64,000 bases of DNA from assembly GCF_003029735.1 (NCBI RefSeq), contig NZ_KZ686269.1:744001-808000 (forward strand), in the 5' to 3' direction. The notes under the pieces were generated by a model. That model had not been told where the DNA came from. It worked only from the letters and a program-made list of their open reading frames with translations, and searched no databases. The DNA is from Pedobacter yulinensis. Its GTDB lineage: Bacteria > Bacteroidota > Bacteroidia > Sphingobacteriales > Sphingobacteriaceae. Positions 20,939 to 31,934 of this stretch are shown here, in pieces; within the stretch, counting starts at the first letter, position 1, and every line of letters begins with the position of its first letter. A program made the translations under genes and the position numbers.

Positions 20939-22273
20939 TTAATGGTGATGAACCGCCATGTCTCTGGCGTCGATCTTTTTGCCGATACCCCAGATGGCAT
21001 ACCAGGCAATAAAGGCAAAACAGACCATCGGGATCACAAAGGCGATAGACATGCCGAAACTGTCGCCGATGGCGCCCATAACCGGCGGGCAGAATGCTCC
21101 TCCGGCAACGGCCATGACCAGGAACGAGGCGCCTTTTTTGGTAAGTGGCCCCAGGTCGAATACGCCGAGCGCAAAGATGGTCGGGAACATAACCGACATA
21201 AAGAAATAGGTAAGAAATAGCGCAACTACCGAAGCCCAGCCCCACTCCATCAGGACCACACCCACAAGGATGGTATTTGCAACCGCGTAAAAGCCAAGCA
21301 GGCGCTGCGGCAAGATGAATTTCATAAGGTATGAGCCTGTGAGGCGGCCGATCCAGAATAAACCCATGCCGCCAATGGCAAGAATCAGCGATGCGGCCTG
21401 TTCTGCGTTTCTTGGCATGAAAACATCACCAAACCAGCCCAGGTGCTCCATGATGCCCGCAACAGGCGTGCGCACGTCTGGTATGGTCTCGGTCACATAA
21501 TTAATAAAAAATGAGTTGACACCGGTCTGGGCAGCGACGTAAAGAAACTGGGCAATAACGGCCAAAACGAAGGCCGGGTGCCTGAGCAGGTTGCGCATGG
21601 GCGGATCTTCGGCCGTTTCGCTGTCGCTGTCTTCTTTGACCTCAGGCAACCTGATGATCATAAAAAGAATGGCTACCGCGACGACGATCACCCCGATCAT
21701 CATGTAAGGCTTGAGCAGGGAGTCAAACTTGTTGCTTTCTCCCGAGCTTTCTGCACCAAAAATAAACAAGCCGCCCATAAGCGGACCAAGAATCCAGCCC
21801 AGGCCATTGAAAGACTGCGAAATGTTGATCCGCCTGGCAGCGTATTCTTTTGGCCCCAGGATGGTCGAGTAAGGGTTTGCTGCCGTTTCCAGGAAAGCGA
21901 GCCCGCAGGCCAGCACAAACAAGGCAAGCAGGAACGGCAGGAACGAAGCCAGTTTGGCCGCGGGATAAAACAGGAAGGCCCCGACTGCAAATATGATCAG
22001 TCCGAGAATGATGCCGCGCTGGTAACCAAAGCGTTTCATGAACAGGCCGGCCGGAATGGCCATAGCCAGGTAACCGATATAAAGCGAAAACTGGATGAAG
22101 CCTGACTGTGCTTTCGATACATGAAGAATGTCCTGGAAATGTTTGTCAAGTACATCGAGCAGGCCGTGGGCGAAACCCCAGAGCAGGAAAAGACTACAGA
22201 TAAAAATGAAGGGAACCAGGTAACTGGTGCCGTTTTCGGTGCGGAAGAGGGATTTCGGTTTGTTTTTTCTCAT
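20939..22273 (-). CDS. fucP: FucP-type sugar:proton symporter (major facilitator superfamily)
   Basis: 444-residue inner membrane permease with about 12 hydrophobic segments. The two acidic residues essential in E. coli FucP are conserved: Asp40 in GFAHGLLDVL and Glu129 in LAFLETAANPY. FucP transports L-fucose and also D-arabinose, which share ring configuration. The start is ATG 22273, 4 bases after the fucI stop; an upstream start at 22384 would overlap fucI and add no conserved sequence. The place between isomerase and kinase points to import of the monosaccharide that FucI then converts. Confidence 0.9.
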   Translation of the reverse strand: MRKNKPKSLFRTENGTSYLVPFIFICSLFLLWGFAHGLLDVLDKHFQDILHVSKAQSGFIQFSLYIGYLAMAIPAGLFMKRFGYQRGIILGLIIFAVGAFLFYPAAKLASFLPFLLALFVLACGLAFLETAANPYSTILGPKEYAARRINISQSFNGLGWILGPLMGGLFIFGAESSGESNKFDSLLKPYMMIGVIVVAVAILFMIIRLPEVKEDSDSETAEDPPMRNLLRHPAFVLAVIAQFLYVAAQTGVNSFFINYVTETIPDVRTPVAGIMEHLGWFGDVFMPRNAEQAASLILAIGGMGLFWIGRLTGSYLMKFILPQRLLGFYAVANTILVGVVLMEWGWASVVALFLTYFFMSVMFPTIFALGVFDLGPLTKKGASFLVMAVAGGAFCPPVMGAIGDSFGMSIAFVIPMVCFAFIAWYAIWGIGKKIDARDMAVHHH

Positions 22274-22277
22274 GGTT

Positions 22278-24041
22278 TTATTTGTAAAGTGATCCGTAAA
22301 CCTGGCATGCACGGTAGTCTGACCCCTCGGGGTCCATTCCAAACGATGCCCAGGCCGACGGACGGAAGACGTCGGCCTCCCCAATATTGTGCATATTTAC
22401 CGGGATTCGCAACATCGCAGCCATGCTGATCAGGTCGGGCCCGATGTGCCCGTAACTGATGGCACCATGGTTGGATCCCCAGTTGGCCATGACTGAATAC
22501 ACATCGCGAAAGGCACCCGAGCCGGTTAAGCGCGGTACAAACCAGGTCGTGGGCCAGGTGAAATCGGTGCGCTTGTCGAGCGTATCGTGCACCTCATCTG
22601 GCAGGTCGACAGCCCAGCCCTCTGCAATCTGCAGCACCGGCCCGATGCCCCGTACCAGGTTGAGCCGGCACATGGTAACGGGCATCTCACCTTTGGTCAG
22701 GAATTTTGATGAATACCCCCCGCCCCTGAAGTAATCCCGGTTGGCCGGGTACCAGGTTGTGGCGTCAAGACAGGCCGCGGCTTCCTCTTCAGAAATAGCC
22801 CAGAAAGGTTTCATGGCGGGTTTGCCATCCAGCTGCTGTCTGCCCGATCCGTCAAGTGTTGCCGAGCCGGAATTGATCAGGTGTATAAAGCCATCTTTGG
22901 CACGGCCCGTAGGCTCCCAGCCGGCCACACGTTTTACGGCTTCCGGGCTCCAGAACGTGCGCACATCGGCAAAAATCTGCGCCGTGTTGGTGAGCAGGTA
23001 GTTAAACAGCATGGAGACGCCGTTCAACGCATCGTTTTCTGTGGCTACCATGTAAGGCGCGCGAAGGCCGTTCCAGTCAAATGAAGAGTTAAGGATGGCT
23101 TCAGAAAAGTCCCCGTTGGGCAGAAAATCGGTCCACTGCCGCTGTCCCTGGAAACCCGACACGATGGCATTGTGGCCATGGGCTTCTTCGCTAAAGCCAA
23201 TTTCATGCAGCTTGTCATTGCCGGTCATCAGGTCGCGGATGATCAGGGTCATCTTAACCACGAACTCCCAGTCTTTGTCTTTTTCTTCGCGGGACTTTAT
23301 TTTTTCTTCCCGGTTCAGGTCTGCACCTTCCCGGCAATTGTTGCGCGTCCACTCGATGGCGCGTTCAAATTCCTCGCGGTCATAAATTTCCTGCTCAATG
23401 CGCCTGAGCACCTCAGAAGAGTCGACATATTCATTGCGCATGCCCAGGTATTGCTGAAAAAAGTCAGGATCGACGATAGAACCGACAATGCCCATAGAGA
23501 CCGACCCGATAGCGAGGTAAGATTTGCCGCGCATCATGGCAACGGCGAGGCCCGCTTTTGCAAAACGAAGCAGGCGGTCGCTTACATCTGCCGGGATCAC
23601 GGCATCGCCGAGGTCCTGGACATCGCTGCCGTAAATCCCGAAGGCGGGCAATCCTTTCTGGTTGTGCGCCGCCAATGTTGCGGCAAGGTAAACTGCACCG
23701 GGCCGCTCGGTGCCGTTAAAGCCCCAGATGGCTTTGGGTGTAAGCGGGTTCATGTCCATGGTTTCTGAACCGTAACACCAGCAGGGCGTAACCGACAGCG
23801 ACACGCCTACCTGGTTTGCCTCAAACTTATCGGCGCATGCGGCGGCTTCCTTTACACCGCCAATGCAGGTGTCTGCAATAATGCACTGCACCGGTGAGCC
23901 GTCAGGGTATTTAAGCTGGCTGCTGTACAGTTCGGCTACGCTGCGCGCCATATTCATTGTCGTTTCTTCGAGCGATTCACGGATGCCGCCTAAACGGCCG
24001 TCAATAATCGGCCGGATGCCGATCTTAGGATAATTATTCAT
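22278..24041 (-). CDS. fucI: L-fucose / D-arabinose isomerase FucI
   Basis: 587-residue cytoplasmic Mn-dependent ketol isomerase, the same length as E. coli FucI (591). Strong family blocks are [20 protein letters not shown] at the start, [52 protein letters not shown], and near the C-terminus [12 protein letters not shown] and DYRACQVYG. FucI converts L-fucose to L-fuculose and D-arabinose to D-ribulose. No fuculose-phosphate aldolase is in the operon and the kinase is AraB-like, so D-arabinose is the better guess here. ATG 24041 is preferred over 24146, which would enter the preceding gene. Confidence 0.95.
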   Translation of the reverse strand: MNNYPKIGIRPIIDGRLGGIRESLEETTMNMARSVAELYSSQLKYPDGSPVQCIIADTCIGGVKEAAACADKFEANQVGVSLSVTPCWCYGSETMDMNPLTPKAIWGFNGTERPGAVYLAATLAAHNQKGLPAFGIYGSDVQDLGDAVIPADVSDRLLRFAKAGLAVAMMRGKSYLAIGSVSMGIVGSIVDPDFFQQYLGMRNEYVDSSEVLRRIEQEIYDREEFERAIEWTRNNCREGADLNREEKIKSREEKDKDWEFVVKMTLIIRDLMTGNDKLHEIGFSEEAHGHNAIVSGFQGQRQWTDFLPNGDFSEAILNSSFDWNGLRAPYMVATENDALNGVSMLFNYLLTNTAQIFADVRTFWSPEAVKRVAGWEPTGRAKDGFIHLINSGSATLDGSGRQQLDGKPAMKPFWAISEEEAAACLDATTWYPANRDYFRGGGYSSKFLTKGEMPVTMCRLNLVRGIGPVLQIAEGWAVDLPDEVHDTLDKRTDFTWPTTWFVPRLTGSGAFRDVYSVMANWGSNHGAISYGHIGPDLISMAAMLRIPVNMHNIGEADVFRPSAWASFGMDPEGSDYRACQVYGSLYK

Positions 24042-24066
24042 ATAAGGGTGTTTTCTGTCTGGCGAT

Positions 24067-25311
24067 CTATTTTTTGAATGTCTCTGCAATCTCTGCGAGC
24101 GATACGCCGAGCACTTTTCGGGCGATCGCGTCGAGACCTTTTTCATTGCCGGTAAAATGAAATACGCTGTGGCTGTGGCTCAGTCTGCCGCCGGGCTTCA
24201 GGAAAGCAGCCGGCGATACGCTTTCGATTTCGTAGAACGGACCCATCTGGCTGCCGTCTGCCAGCGGCCCGTCGTTATAGGCATTCATGGCATCGCCGCT
24301 GTAGGGTTCGCGGTCGGTGCGCCATTCCTGGTTCAGGTATTTTGCCTTATTGTTTATGTCAAACAGGGTAATGGTCAGCACTTTGCTGTCTGCAGCGTAA
24401 CTGCCGGCTACATTTTTAACGCGTACGGGCGGTATGCCCAATTTGCCGCGCGATTTCCCGTCGGCTTTGAAGAGAAGCACCCCGTTCTTGTAAGCGATCC
24501 TGTCTTTAGCGATCTCACCGAAATAATCGGTTGTTGCCACCTTGCCGGCGGCGCCTTCCTCGTAAGGAATAACGATGACCGTACCCGGCGAGGGGCTAAA
24601 CATGTCCAGGTTCCACAGGCAGGGCGCCCCCGTTTGCTCATCCCAGGCATTGCTGCCTTTGTTGATCAGTACATTGGTGGTACGGAAACCAACGGTCTGC
24701 ATGCCTGAACCCAGGCTGATGCCCAGCAGGCGGGCAATGCCAGCATGTTCAATTACTTCGATGTCGCGTTCAATACCCAGTTTAATGGGTGTGCCCGCAT
24801 AGTTTTGCAGCTCCATGTCTTTACGCAGGGAAGCTTTTTTTTCTGTAGCCGCGGCCAGTTCCCAGCTTTCGCTGTCAATGCCCGGTGGCGTATGCCAGTT
24901 ATCAAACTCCATTTTTGTACCGGGCTTGAAAAAGAGCGAAAATTTACCACCCTCCGGCCCCAGCCATAGCCGGTCCTCACCGCCGTAAGCGTTCATGTGC
25001 GGATCTACCGGCTGGTCAAACGCTTTGTAATTGACCCAGCCAAAGCTCTTGCCCTCCGGGCCTGCTGCGGTCGACGTGAAGACTTTTCCCTGGTACCTGG
25101 CCGATACGATCAGCTGGCCCTGGCCGGAGCTGTCTTTCAATACCACCAGGCTGTCTTTGTCTTGCAGGAAGGCCAGGTCATAGCCAAAGGTCCCTTTTTC
25201 GAATGCAGTCATGTCTTTCTGATCCTTTTCTTTGTTGCTGCCGCTGCAGCCGGCCAGGAAGAGTCCCAGCAAACCTGCGGCAATGGTTCGTGTAGTGTTC
25301 AGGTTGTTCAT
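24067..25311 (-). CDS. Lipoprotein of a Bacteroidota family (DUF6786-like)
   Basis: 414 residues with lipobox [12 protein letters not shown], so it is probably anchored in the envelope. The body is beta-rich with many Trp/Gly motifs ([34 protein letters not shown]). It resembles lipoproteins found in sugar-utilisation operons that I believe are catalogued as DUF6786, with possible similarity to the aldose-epimerase fold; this naming is from memory. It could be a glycan-binding or mutarotase-like protein. It sits between the SusD-side lipoprotein and fucI and is clearly part of the operon. Confidence 0.7.
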   Translation of the reverse strand: MNNLNTTRTIAAGLLGLFLAGCSGSNKEKDQKDMTAFEKGTFGYDLAFLQDKDSLVVLKDSSGQGQLIVSARYQGKVFTSTAAGPEGKSFGWVNYKAFDQPVDPHMNAYGGEDRLWLGPEGGKFSLFFKPGTKMEFDNWHTPPGIDSESWELAAATEKKASLRKDMELQNYAGTPIKLGIERDIEVIEHAGIARLLGISLGSGMQTVGFRTTNVLINKGSNAWDEQTGAPCLWNLDMFSPSPGTVIVIPYEEGAAGKVATTDYFGEIAKDRIAYKNGVLLFKADGKSRGKLGIPPVRVKNVAGSYAADSKVLTITLFDINNKAKYLNQEWRTDREPYSGDAMNAYNDGPLADGSQMGPFYEIESVSPAAFLKPGGRLSHSHSVFHFTGNEKGLDAIARKVLGVSLAEIAETFKK

Positions 25312-25343
25312 TTAATTTGAGGAGTATAGGTCGGTTTAGGTGC

Positions 25344-25757
25344 TCAGGGGGTGTATTGAACCGTTTGCCCGAGCGAATAAATACTGGATGCATAATTTAC
25401 ATCCTTATTTCGTGTTCTGCCAAAGAGTTTCACGATAAAGCGGTAGGTCTTCGTGGCATTGGGCAATTCATAGCTAAACGTTGACGGGCTGGCGGCAACC
25501 GTAAACTCGTTGATGACGATCGTCCGCGTTGGGCTGATCACCTCTGTAACCTGTATGTTGGCGCTGAGCGGCTGTTCAATCTCGGCCGGCATGCCCTGCG
25601 GCACGGTCCAGCCCAGGGTAACGTTTTTGGCACCGGTCTTCTGCAGCGTTACATTGGTAACCGCCGGCAGGCTAACGCCAGGTTTGCTGTAATCTGTGGA
25701 TTTTTTGCAGGCTGCCAGCACAAGCAGCATCAGGCAAAGGCTTATGTATCTTTTCAT
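25344..25757 (-). CDS. Small lipoprotein with fibronectin type III-like fold
   Basis: 137 residues. The signal peptide ends in lipobox VLAACKKS. The rest looks like a single Ig/FnIII-type beta-sandwich (LPAVTNVTLQKTGAKNVTLGW, TYRFIVKLFG). It follows susD 2 by 10 bases, a position often held by surface glycan-binding or spacer lipoproteins. Function is not identifiable further. Confidence 0.72.
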   Translation of the reverse strand: MKRYISLCLMLLVLAACKKSTDYSKPGVSLPAVTNVTLQKTGAKNVTLGWTVPQGMPAEIEQPLSANIQVTEVISPTRTIVINEFTVAASPSTFSYELPNATKTYRFIVKLFGRTRNKDVNYASSIYSLGQTVQYTP

Positions 25758-25767
25758 GGTCTGCTGA

Positions 25768-27513
25768 TTAATATCCCGGGTTCTGAGTATAACTGCCCTG
25801 AGAGTAGTTCATTTGGGGCTGCGGTATGGGTAGGAATTCATCACGTCCGGCTACAAAACGGCCCTGCCGGTTCCAGGCAAAACGATCGCCCTCTTTGGCA
25901 AAATAGGCGTTCATGGTCGGTTCAAGAATGCCCCAGCGCATCAGGTCGAAGAACCTGCGCCCTTCGTTGGCCAGTTCAAGCCGGTTTTCCCAGATCACAG
26001 CCTGCATGGCAAACTCCTTTGTCCAGGTGCAGTTTACACCGGGTTTGTAGGTGTCAGCCCGGTAATCCATCCAGGGTGTGCCATCAGGCTTTTTAAGACG
26101 CGCCGTACTGTTCGCGGCACGGGTTCTGATGCGGTTTACCAGGGGCAGCGCCTCCTGTTCCCTACCCAGCTGGATCAGGATCTCTGCTTTCCACAACAAT
26201 ACTTCGGCATACCGTATTTCCTTTTTGTTCATTGAGTTGTAAACAAAAAAAGGCTTGAAGACACAGTCACAGTCGGGAAGGACCTGTTCCTTAAGCGATT
26301 TAAAGTAACCGTACTGGGCTGCATCGCGCGTAGCGGCTTCCTCATAGATCAGCTGGTTGTTGTATTTGAAAGGGTAACCCGGAATGGCTACGGTATGGCT
26401 GAGCCTGGGATCAAAACTGTGACTTTTGAAATAGGCAACGTAGGTGTTTCCCTTCATCTCTGTGTTGTTGTAACCCGTAAAATCTGGCAGGCCGCCGTTA
26501 TCGGTCTTAAAGGCGTTAACCAGCGTGTGCGATGGCTTGTGGAAGTCACAGCAGGCAAAGAAAGGCGCCCAGTAAGGCGCGTTCAGTTCATCGCCCCGGT
26601 TCAGACGCCCGTCTGTGGTGCCATCGTCAATTGAGTACTGAACCTCCCAAAGGGACTCTTTGGTGTTGTTGTCATACTGGATCAGGAAATTGTTGGCGAA
26701 ATCTGGCTCCAGATCATAAGTTGAACCATCTTTGGCCATGATCAGGTCAATGTGCGCCAGCGCCTTGGTCAGCGTTTCCTTGTTGATGTTCACGACCTGG
26801 TGGCGGTCGTCTTTTTCATAGGCCCGAAACAGCAGTGACTTCGCTGCAAACGCGTGTGCGGCATACCGGGTGGGTCGTCCTTTTTCGGCCTGCGTTTCAG
26901 GTAAAGCGGCCGCGGCCTCTTCAAAATCTTTGATGATGCGGTCCCAGAGGGGAAGATCGTTCTGGTTCGGCTCGCGATTGGGTACCTTGGCTACAGCGTC
27001 TGCATCGTTGGGCGTGGTTTCGCTGATGAAAGGGATATACCGCCAGCGCAGTTTCATACCCAGATAGATCCAGGCCCTGATGAATTTCATTTCAGCAACC
27101 CGCTGGTCTTTAGCCGGGAAGGCTGCTGCATCGACCTTCGAAAGCAGGTTAAGTGCTGTATTGGCCCGGCTGATGCCGCGGTAACCGGCAAACCACGGAC
27201 CATCATTGTTGCCAATGTTGGAGGTTACGGGAGCAAACAACTCCATTTCGTGCCAGGGCGTCTGGTCGTTAAGGCCGCCGCCGCCTTTGTAGGCATCATC
27301 AGAGCGCACGCTCTGGATCCACGGGTTGTGTGTATCGCCGTACCCCAGGCCGGCCATATGGGAGTAAGCTGCAATCACGAACTTCTCGATCTGCGCCGGG
27401 TCCTGCGCCTGCTCTTCAGACAGCACGCCCTTCGGATTAACTTCCAGGAACTTCTTGCAGCCGATCATACCGACCAGTACGAAGATGAGTATGCTGAGTT
27501 TTATGTGTTTCAT
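25768..27513 (-). CDS. SusD/RagB-family glycan-binding lipoprotein (pair 2)
   Basis: 581 residues from ATG 27513. The signal peptide ends VLVGMIGC and the mature protein begins KKFLEVNPKG, a typical SusD start. Family segments are FIRAWIYLGMKLRWRYIPF near residue 135, AAHAFAAKSLLFRAYEKDD, YAEVLLWKAEILIQLGRE, and the C-terminal WENRLELANEGRRFFDLMRW with FLPIPQPQMNYS. It is encoded 10 bases after susC 2 and should cap that transporter at the cell surface. Confidence 0.93.
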   Translation of the reverse strand: MKHIKLSILIFVLVGMIGCKKFLEVNPKGVLSEEQAQDPAQIEKFVIAAYSHMAGLGYGDTHNPWIQSVRSDDAYKGGGGLNDQTPWHEMELFAPVTSNIGNNDGPWFAGYRGISRANTALNLLSKVDAAAFPAKDQRVAEMKFIRAWIYLGMKLRWRYIPFISETTPNDADAVAKVPNREPNQNDLPLWDRIIKDFEEAAAALPETQAEKGRPTRYAAHAFAAKSLLFRAYEKDDRHQVVNINKETLTKALAHIDLIMAKDGSTYDLEPDFANNFLIQYDNNTKESLWEVQYSIDDGTTDGRLNRGDELNAPYWAPFFACCDFHKPSHTLVNAFKTDNGGLPDFTGYNNTEMKGNTYVAYFKSHSFDPRLSHTVAIPGYPFKYNNQLIYEEAATRDAAQYGYFKSLKEQVLPDCDCVFKPFFVYNSMNKKEIRYAEVLLWKAEILIQLGREQEALPLVNRIRTRAANSTARLKKPDGTPWMDYRADTYKPGVNCTWTKEFAMQAVIWENRLELANEGRRFFDLMRWGILEPTMNAYFAKEGDRFAWNRQGRFVAGRDEFLPIPQPQMNYSQGSYTQNPGY

Positions 27514-27523
27514 AACTAGCGTT

Positions 27524-30500
27524 TTAAAAAGTAACATTTAAACCAATAAATCCGGTAACGGGCATGGGATAGCCGGTACCCGGGTTCTCGGGATCACCAG
27601 CGGTAAACCGGTCGTCTCCCCAGGTCTTTTTCAGGGTAAGCAGGTTCTGACCGGAGACGTATACGCGGAGCCGTTTCATGCTCCAGCGCTGCACGAGCTG
27701 CGCAGGGAATGAGTAGCCGATGTCAAGCGTACGCAGTTTCACGTAAGAACCGTTTTCCAGGTAGTATGATGAAAAGCGCTTTTCGCCGTTGGCATCGCCC
27801 CTTGATAAGGCGGGAATGTCAGAGTTGGGATTGAGCGGCGACCAGGCATCAAGGATGCGTACCGGATGGTTCCGGTCTTTCTGGATACCAATGTTCCAGA
27901 AATCGCTCGATTCTTTCCAGGCGTTGTAAACGGTGTTGCCGAAAAAGCCCTGGAAGAAAAAGGTAATGTCGAAGTTTTTGTACGTGGCGGCAAAGTTGAG
28001 ACCGGCTGTAAGTTTTGGGTCTGATGTGCCCAGCCAGGCGCGGTCGTACACTTCATTGATGACGCCGTCGCCGTCCAGGTCTTTGTAGCGGATGCGCCCC
28101 AGCCCCTTGCCGTTCTGGCGGGCAGAGTTGTCCACTTCCTCCTGCGTTTTGAAGATGCCGTCGGCAACCAGGCCGTAGTGCGAATTGCGGGAACGGCCAA
28201 TGATGTTGTCGAGCAGGCCATTGCCGGCATATACATATTTAAAACTTTCAGGTACGGAAACGATCTGGTTCCGGTAGGCAGCCATGTTGCCGGTAATGTT
28301 GTAACTAAAGTCCTTAGCGCGGCCCGCCCAGCTCAGCACCAGCTCTACGCCCTTGTTGTTCATGTTGCCCGCATTGATGAAGCGGTAACCACCTTCGCCA
28401 AGTGCAGCAGGGTACGGCGGTTCGAACAGCATGCCGGTGGTTGTTTTGTCAAACCAGTCAAACGATCCGCTCAGCCGGTTCTTCAGCAGGGCGAAGTCGA
28501 CACCGAGGTTAACCTGGGTCGTTGCTTCCCAGCGAAGGTCTGCATTGCCCAGGCGCCGGCGCAGCAAACCACTTGGAATGCTTCCTGAGGGGTTGCCGGC
28601 AATGGGATAAGAGGTGCCGTTGAAGTCTGTAGCGTAGATGTTGTAAAGCCGTCCGGCGCCCAGTGGTTCAGAGTTTCCGTTTTGCCCCCAGCTTGCACGG
28701 ATCTTCAGGTCGTTGATCGCCGTCAGGCTTTTCATGAATTTTTCTTCGCTGATGCGCCATCCCGCAGAAAATGCCGGAAAAACAGCATAGCGGTTGTTGG
28801 CTCCGAAAACAGAAGCACCATCCTGCCTGATCGTAGCAGAAAGCAGGTATCTGGATGCAAAGGCGTAGTTGACCTTACCAAAGAAAGAAGCGAGCCTGCG
28901 CTCGTCACCACCGCCAAATTGTTCCTTGCGGTCGCCGGCTGCGGCACCGAGATACGCGTAGTCCCGGTCTTCGGCTTCGAGTCCGTCCCGATAAGAGTTG
29001 ATATCTTCGGCCACGAATTTGTAGATTTCTGTGCCGGCCAGCATGTCGATCACGCTTTTGCCAAGGGTTAAATTGTAGGTAGCGGTATTGGTCCAGGTAT
29101 AGCCCAGGTTCTGGCCGTTTGTTTGACGAACCCCGTTGATGTCGCTTCCCCGGCCGCCGCCTTCCGCCCATTTGCGCTGAATATCGCGCAGGTAAGACAT
29201 GCTGTAATCGACACCAAACTGACTTCTGAAATTCAGGTTGTCAAGTATTTTGAGGTTGACATAGGCATTGCCTAAGACTTTCATGAAGTTAAACCCATTG
29301 TCTTTGCTTAATTCCAGTTCGCGGATCGGGTTGTTAAAGTCGTCCATGCCCAATCCCATTGCCGAACCGCCCCAGCCGCCATTGTTGTCATATACAGGCA
29401 CATTTGGCGGCATGACCAGGAACTGGTAGGTACTGTTTACACTGCGCACCTTGAGGTTGGTCAGCGTCAGGTTTTCGCCCACGGTTAGCCGGCCTTTGAT
29501 CAGGTCGTATTCATTGTTGAACCTGGCCGAGTACCGCCTGAACTGAGAGGTGATCTGCGTACCGTCATTGTTGTAGTAGTTGAGCGAAAGCAAACTCGAC
29601 GAACGTTCCCTGCCGCCCGATATGGTTACCTGGTGGTTTTGCTGCAGACCAGTACGCGTGCCTTCATCAAACCAGTTGGTGTTGGCCGAGGGCATTGTTT
29701 TCTGGTTATTGAGCCAGGGCACCGGGGTTACGCGGTTCAATACAGGAATACCCTGTGCATTGGTGTTCCAGTCATAATTGAAAATGCGGATGGTAGCGGG
29801 ATCAATGCCGTCGTTAACGGTGGCCTGCCACAGACCGCGACCGTATTGTTCGGCATTGAGCATGTCTGGAACGCCGGTTATTTTCTGCAGACCCATGTAC
29901 GTTTCGTAGGTAATCTCGTTTTCTCCCTTGCGACCTTTTTTAGTGTTGATCAGAATGACTCCGCCTGCGGCCCGCGAGCCGTAAATCGAGGCCGACGAGG
30001 CGTCTTTAAGAAACTGGATGCCTTCAATATCGTTCGGGTTGATGTCGCGCAGGTTGATGCTGACCGGCTGTCCGTCCAGTACAATAAGCGGCGGCGAGGA
30101 ATTGATCGATGTGACGCCACGAACCTGGATGCCGATTTCTTCGGCCGGGTTGCCGTTGGTGGTGATGTTTACACCGGGTACCTTGCCTTGAAGCGACCGG
30201 AGTACATTCGCACTCGGGTTTTTGACAAAATCATCACGGGTTACAGCCGTTACGGCGCCGGTTAAATCGGCTTTCTTCTGGGTCATGTAACCCGTGTAGA
30301 TACGCACCTCGTCCAGTTCATTTGCAGCAGGTTGCAGCTGGATGTCATAGGTATTCCCGCTCCCCAGGGTTAGCTCTCGTGTCTGCATGCCTATGAAACT
30401 GAAAACGAGCACCCCGCCCCCGGCCGGCGCACTGATCTCATAACGCCCCTGCGCATTGGTAGCTGCCCGCGTGGTGGTGCCTTTCAGCTGCACACTGACG

Positions 30501-30679
30501 CCTGCCAGGGCCTCGCCCGCTTCGTCGCGGACGACCCCGCCAACCTTGCGGGCCTGCTGCGCCTGGGCAAGGGATGGCCAGGCAGCGATCAGGACTGCGA
30601 GGCAAAGGCCGGCCAGTAAAGTGCTGCGGATCTTACCGTACTGCTGTACGGCGAATGCCTGTACTGTACTTTTCATCAT
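27524..30679 (-). CDS. SusC/RagA-family TonB-dependent outer membrane transporter (pair 2)
   Basis: 1051 residues. The signal peptide (ending SLAQAQQ) is followed by a carboxypeptidase-like domain (VGGVVRDEAGEALAGVSVQL, residues 47-120). The TonB-box region LDEVRIYTGYMTQKK, a plug with GIQVRGVTSINSSPPLIVLD, and a long barrel ending IGLNVTF follow. The first two codons are both ATG, so the start could be 30676. It is the first transporter in the transcript, 58 bases after the GH172 gene. It differs clearly from pair 1, so the operon may import two sizes or types of oligosaccharide. Confidence 0.95.
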   Translation of the reverse strand: MMKSTVQAFAVQQYGKIRSTLLAGLCLAVLIAAWPSLAQAQQARKVGGVVRDEAGEALAGVSVQLKGTTTRAATNAQGRYEISAPAGGGVLVFSFIGMQTRELTLGSGNTYDIQLQPAANELDEVRIYTGYMTQKKADLTGAVTAVTRDDFVKNPSANVLRSLQGKVPGVNITTNGNPAEEIGIQVRGVTSINSSPPLIVLDGQPVSINLRDINPNDIEGIQFLKDASSASIYGSRAAGGVILINTKKGRKGENEITYETYMGLQKITGVPDMLNAEQYGRGLWQATVNDGIDPATIRIFNYDWNTNAQGIPVLNRVTPVPWLNNQKTMPSANTNWFDEGTRTGLQQNHQVTISGGRERSSSLLSLNYYNNDGTQITSQFRRYSARFNNEYDLIKGRLTVGENLTLTNLKVRSVNSTYQFLVMPPNVPVYDNNGGWGGSAMGLGMDDFNNPIRELELSKDNGFNFMKVLGNAYVNLKILDNLNFRSQFGVDYSMSYLRDIQRKWAEGGGRGSDINGVRQTNGQNLGYTWTNTATYNLTLGKSVIDMLAGTEIYKFVAEDINSYRDGLEAEDRDYAYLGAAAGDRKEQFGGGDERRLASFFGKVNYAFASRYLLSATIRQDGASVFGANNRYAVFPAFSAGWRISEEKFMKSLTAINDLKIRASWGQNGNSEPLGAGRLYNIYATDFNGTSYPIAGNPSGSIPSGLLRRRLGNADLRWEATTQVNLGVDFALLKNRLSGSFDWFDKTTTGMLFEPPYPAALGEGGYRFINAGNMNNKGVELVLSWAGRAKDFSYNITGNMAAYRNQIVSVPESFKYVYAGNGLLDNIIGRSRNSHYGLVADGIFKTQEEVDNSARQNGKGLGRIRYKDLDGDGVINEVYDRAWLGTSDPKLTAGLNFAATYKNFDITFFFQGFFGNTVYNAWKESSDFWNIGIQKDRNHPVRILDAWSPLNPNSDIPALSRGDANGEKRFSSYYLENGSYVKLRTLDIGYSFPAQLVQRWSMKRLRVYVSGQNLLTLKKTWGDDRFTAGDPENPGTGYPMPVTGFIGLNVTF

Positions 30680-30737
30680 GTTTCCTTATTTAGTTGATTG
30701 GTTGATAGCGTGGTTGAGCTGCTGGTCAGGCAGCCGG

Positions 30738-31934
30738 TTAGTTCACTTCCAGTTCGTCTTTAGAAGGAAGTTTAGGGAAACGGGCGTGTGGTTCGCGCTG
30801 GTACCAGTAAGCAACAGTTACAATATCAGAGCGCTGAGCCAGGTACCGGCCTTCTGAACGCCAGCCAAGATCCTGTATGGTGATCTTCAGGTCTTTTTCA
30901 AAGCGGACAGGATCCATGATGTGCCAGCGGTACATGCCGAAACGCTGGGAAACCTCATAATGGCCGTCGCCGCGCAAAACCTGGTGCAGGCCGGCGAAGG
31001 GAGTATTGAACTCTGTGTAGTCTGTAATTTCAGCACCCGAAGCTGTTTTCTTACGGCTGTCAAAGTTATACGAGCCACAGAAATAGTCCTCTGTACCGGT
31101 CCCTACAATGGTGGCGTAATCCTTGTCGCCATCCATGAAAAATTTGATTTCTCCTTCGCCCCACCAGCCGTTGTTCGTCACGCCAACGCCCATATAGGTG
31201 CCTACATAGTGTCCTTTGCCCTTAATCCCGTCTACGATGGTATGCAGGGATGTCGGACTGTGGCGGCTGCGGCGAAACTGCGCATGGAAGTACGCTTCGT
31301 CTTCACCAACAGGCGTGAGGGTGTAGTCGACCTGGTAATACAGGTTCATAGGCCGTTCGTCTATGTTTTCCATGGTGATGCGGCATTTCTTGCGGAAAGG
31401 CATCTTCCAGTAACTGTTGAAGGCACTTCCCGGGTTGACGGTCATGGCCATGGAATTCAGGTGTGAATACCTGCCCCAGCCCATGCCAAAGAAAGCTCCG
31501 ACGGGCGCTTCGACCGATGGTTCGGATTCGTCGTCCCAGTAAAAGCGGATGATGGAAAAATTCCAATTGCCGGTAGGCGTCATCCAGATGTGCTGTATGG
31601 CGCCCGAGCCGTCGATTTCGGCAATGGTAATCGTTTCTTTGGAGTTGATGGTGATAAAGGGGTTCACTTTCCAGCCGAGGCCGAGATCGCGGGAGGCGTG
31701 AGCGGCGTTGGCCACATTTCGCTGGCCGTTTTGTTTGACAGGATCTGCCATGCCGCCCTTTCCTTTTGCCCCGGTAAAGTTCTCGGGGCTGATAGAACGC
31801 GTCTGCGCGTCAGATAAACGCGAGAGGTTGCCCATGTTCATGTCGAGGCCGTTAAAGGAGGCCGGTTTCTGAGCCTTGAGCTGGCTGGCAGCGAGCACAA
31901 TAAGCAAGAAAGAAAAAAGTCTGGTTAGATTCAT
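30738..31934 (-). CDS. GH172 (DUF2961) glycoside hydrolase, exported
   Basis: 398 residues from ATG 31934; the signal peptide MNLTRLFSFLLIVLAASQLKA puts it in the periplasm or on the surface. The DUF2961 double jelly-roll core shows IQHIWMTPTGNWNFSIIRFYW written in part as HIWMTPTGNW, then FYWDDESEPSVEAPVGAFF, WWGEGEIKFFMDGD (Glu260, Glu262) and GTGTEDYF (Glu282); such Glu residues are the catalytic candidates. Characterised GH172 enzymes are alpha-D-fructofuranosidases and exo-alpha-D-arabinofuranosidases. It is the first gene of the operon, behind a promoter with a LacI-type operator, and its start at 31934 leaves a ~180-base leader. Confidence 0.88.
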   Translation of the reverse strand: MNLTRLFSFLLIVLAASQLKAQKPASFNGLDMNMGNLSRLSDAQTRSISPENFTGAKGKGGMADPVKQNGQRNVANAAHASRDLGLGWKVNPFITINSKETITIAEIDGSGAIQHIWMTPTGNWNFSIIRFYWDDESEPSVEAPVGAFFGMGWGRYSHLNSMAMTVNPGSAFNSYWKMPFRKKCRITMENIDERPMNLYYQVDYTLTPVGEDEAYFHAQFRRSRHSPTSLHTIVDGIKGKGHYVGTYMGVGVTNNGWWGEGEIKFFMDGDKDYATIVGTGTEDYFCGSYNFDSRKKTASGAEITDYTEFNTPFAGLHQVLRGDGHYEVSQRFGMYRWHIMDPVRFEKDLKITIQDLGWRSEGRYLAQRSDIVTVAYWYQREPHARFPKLPSKDELEVN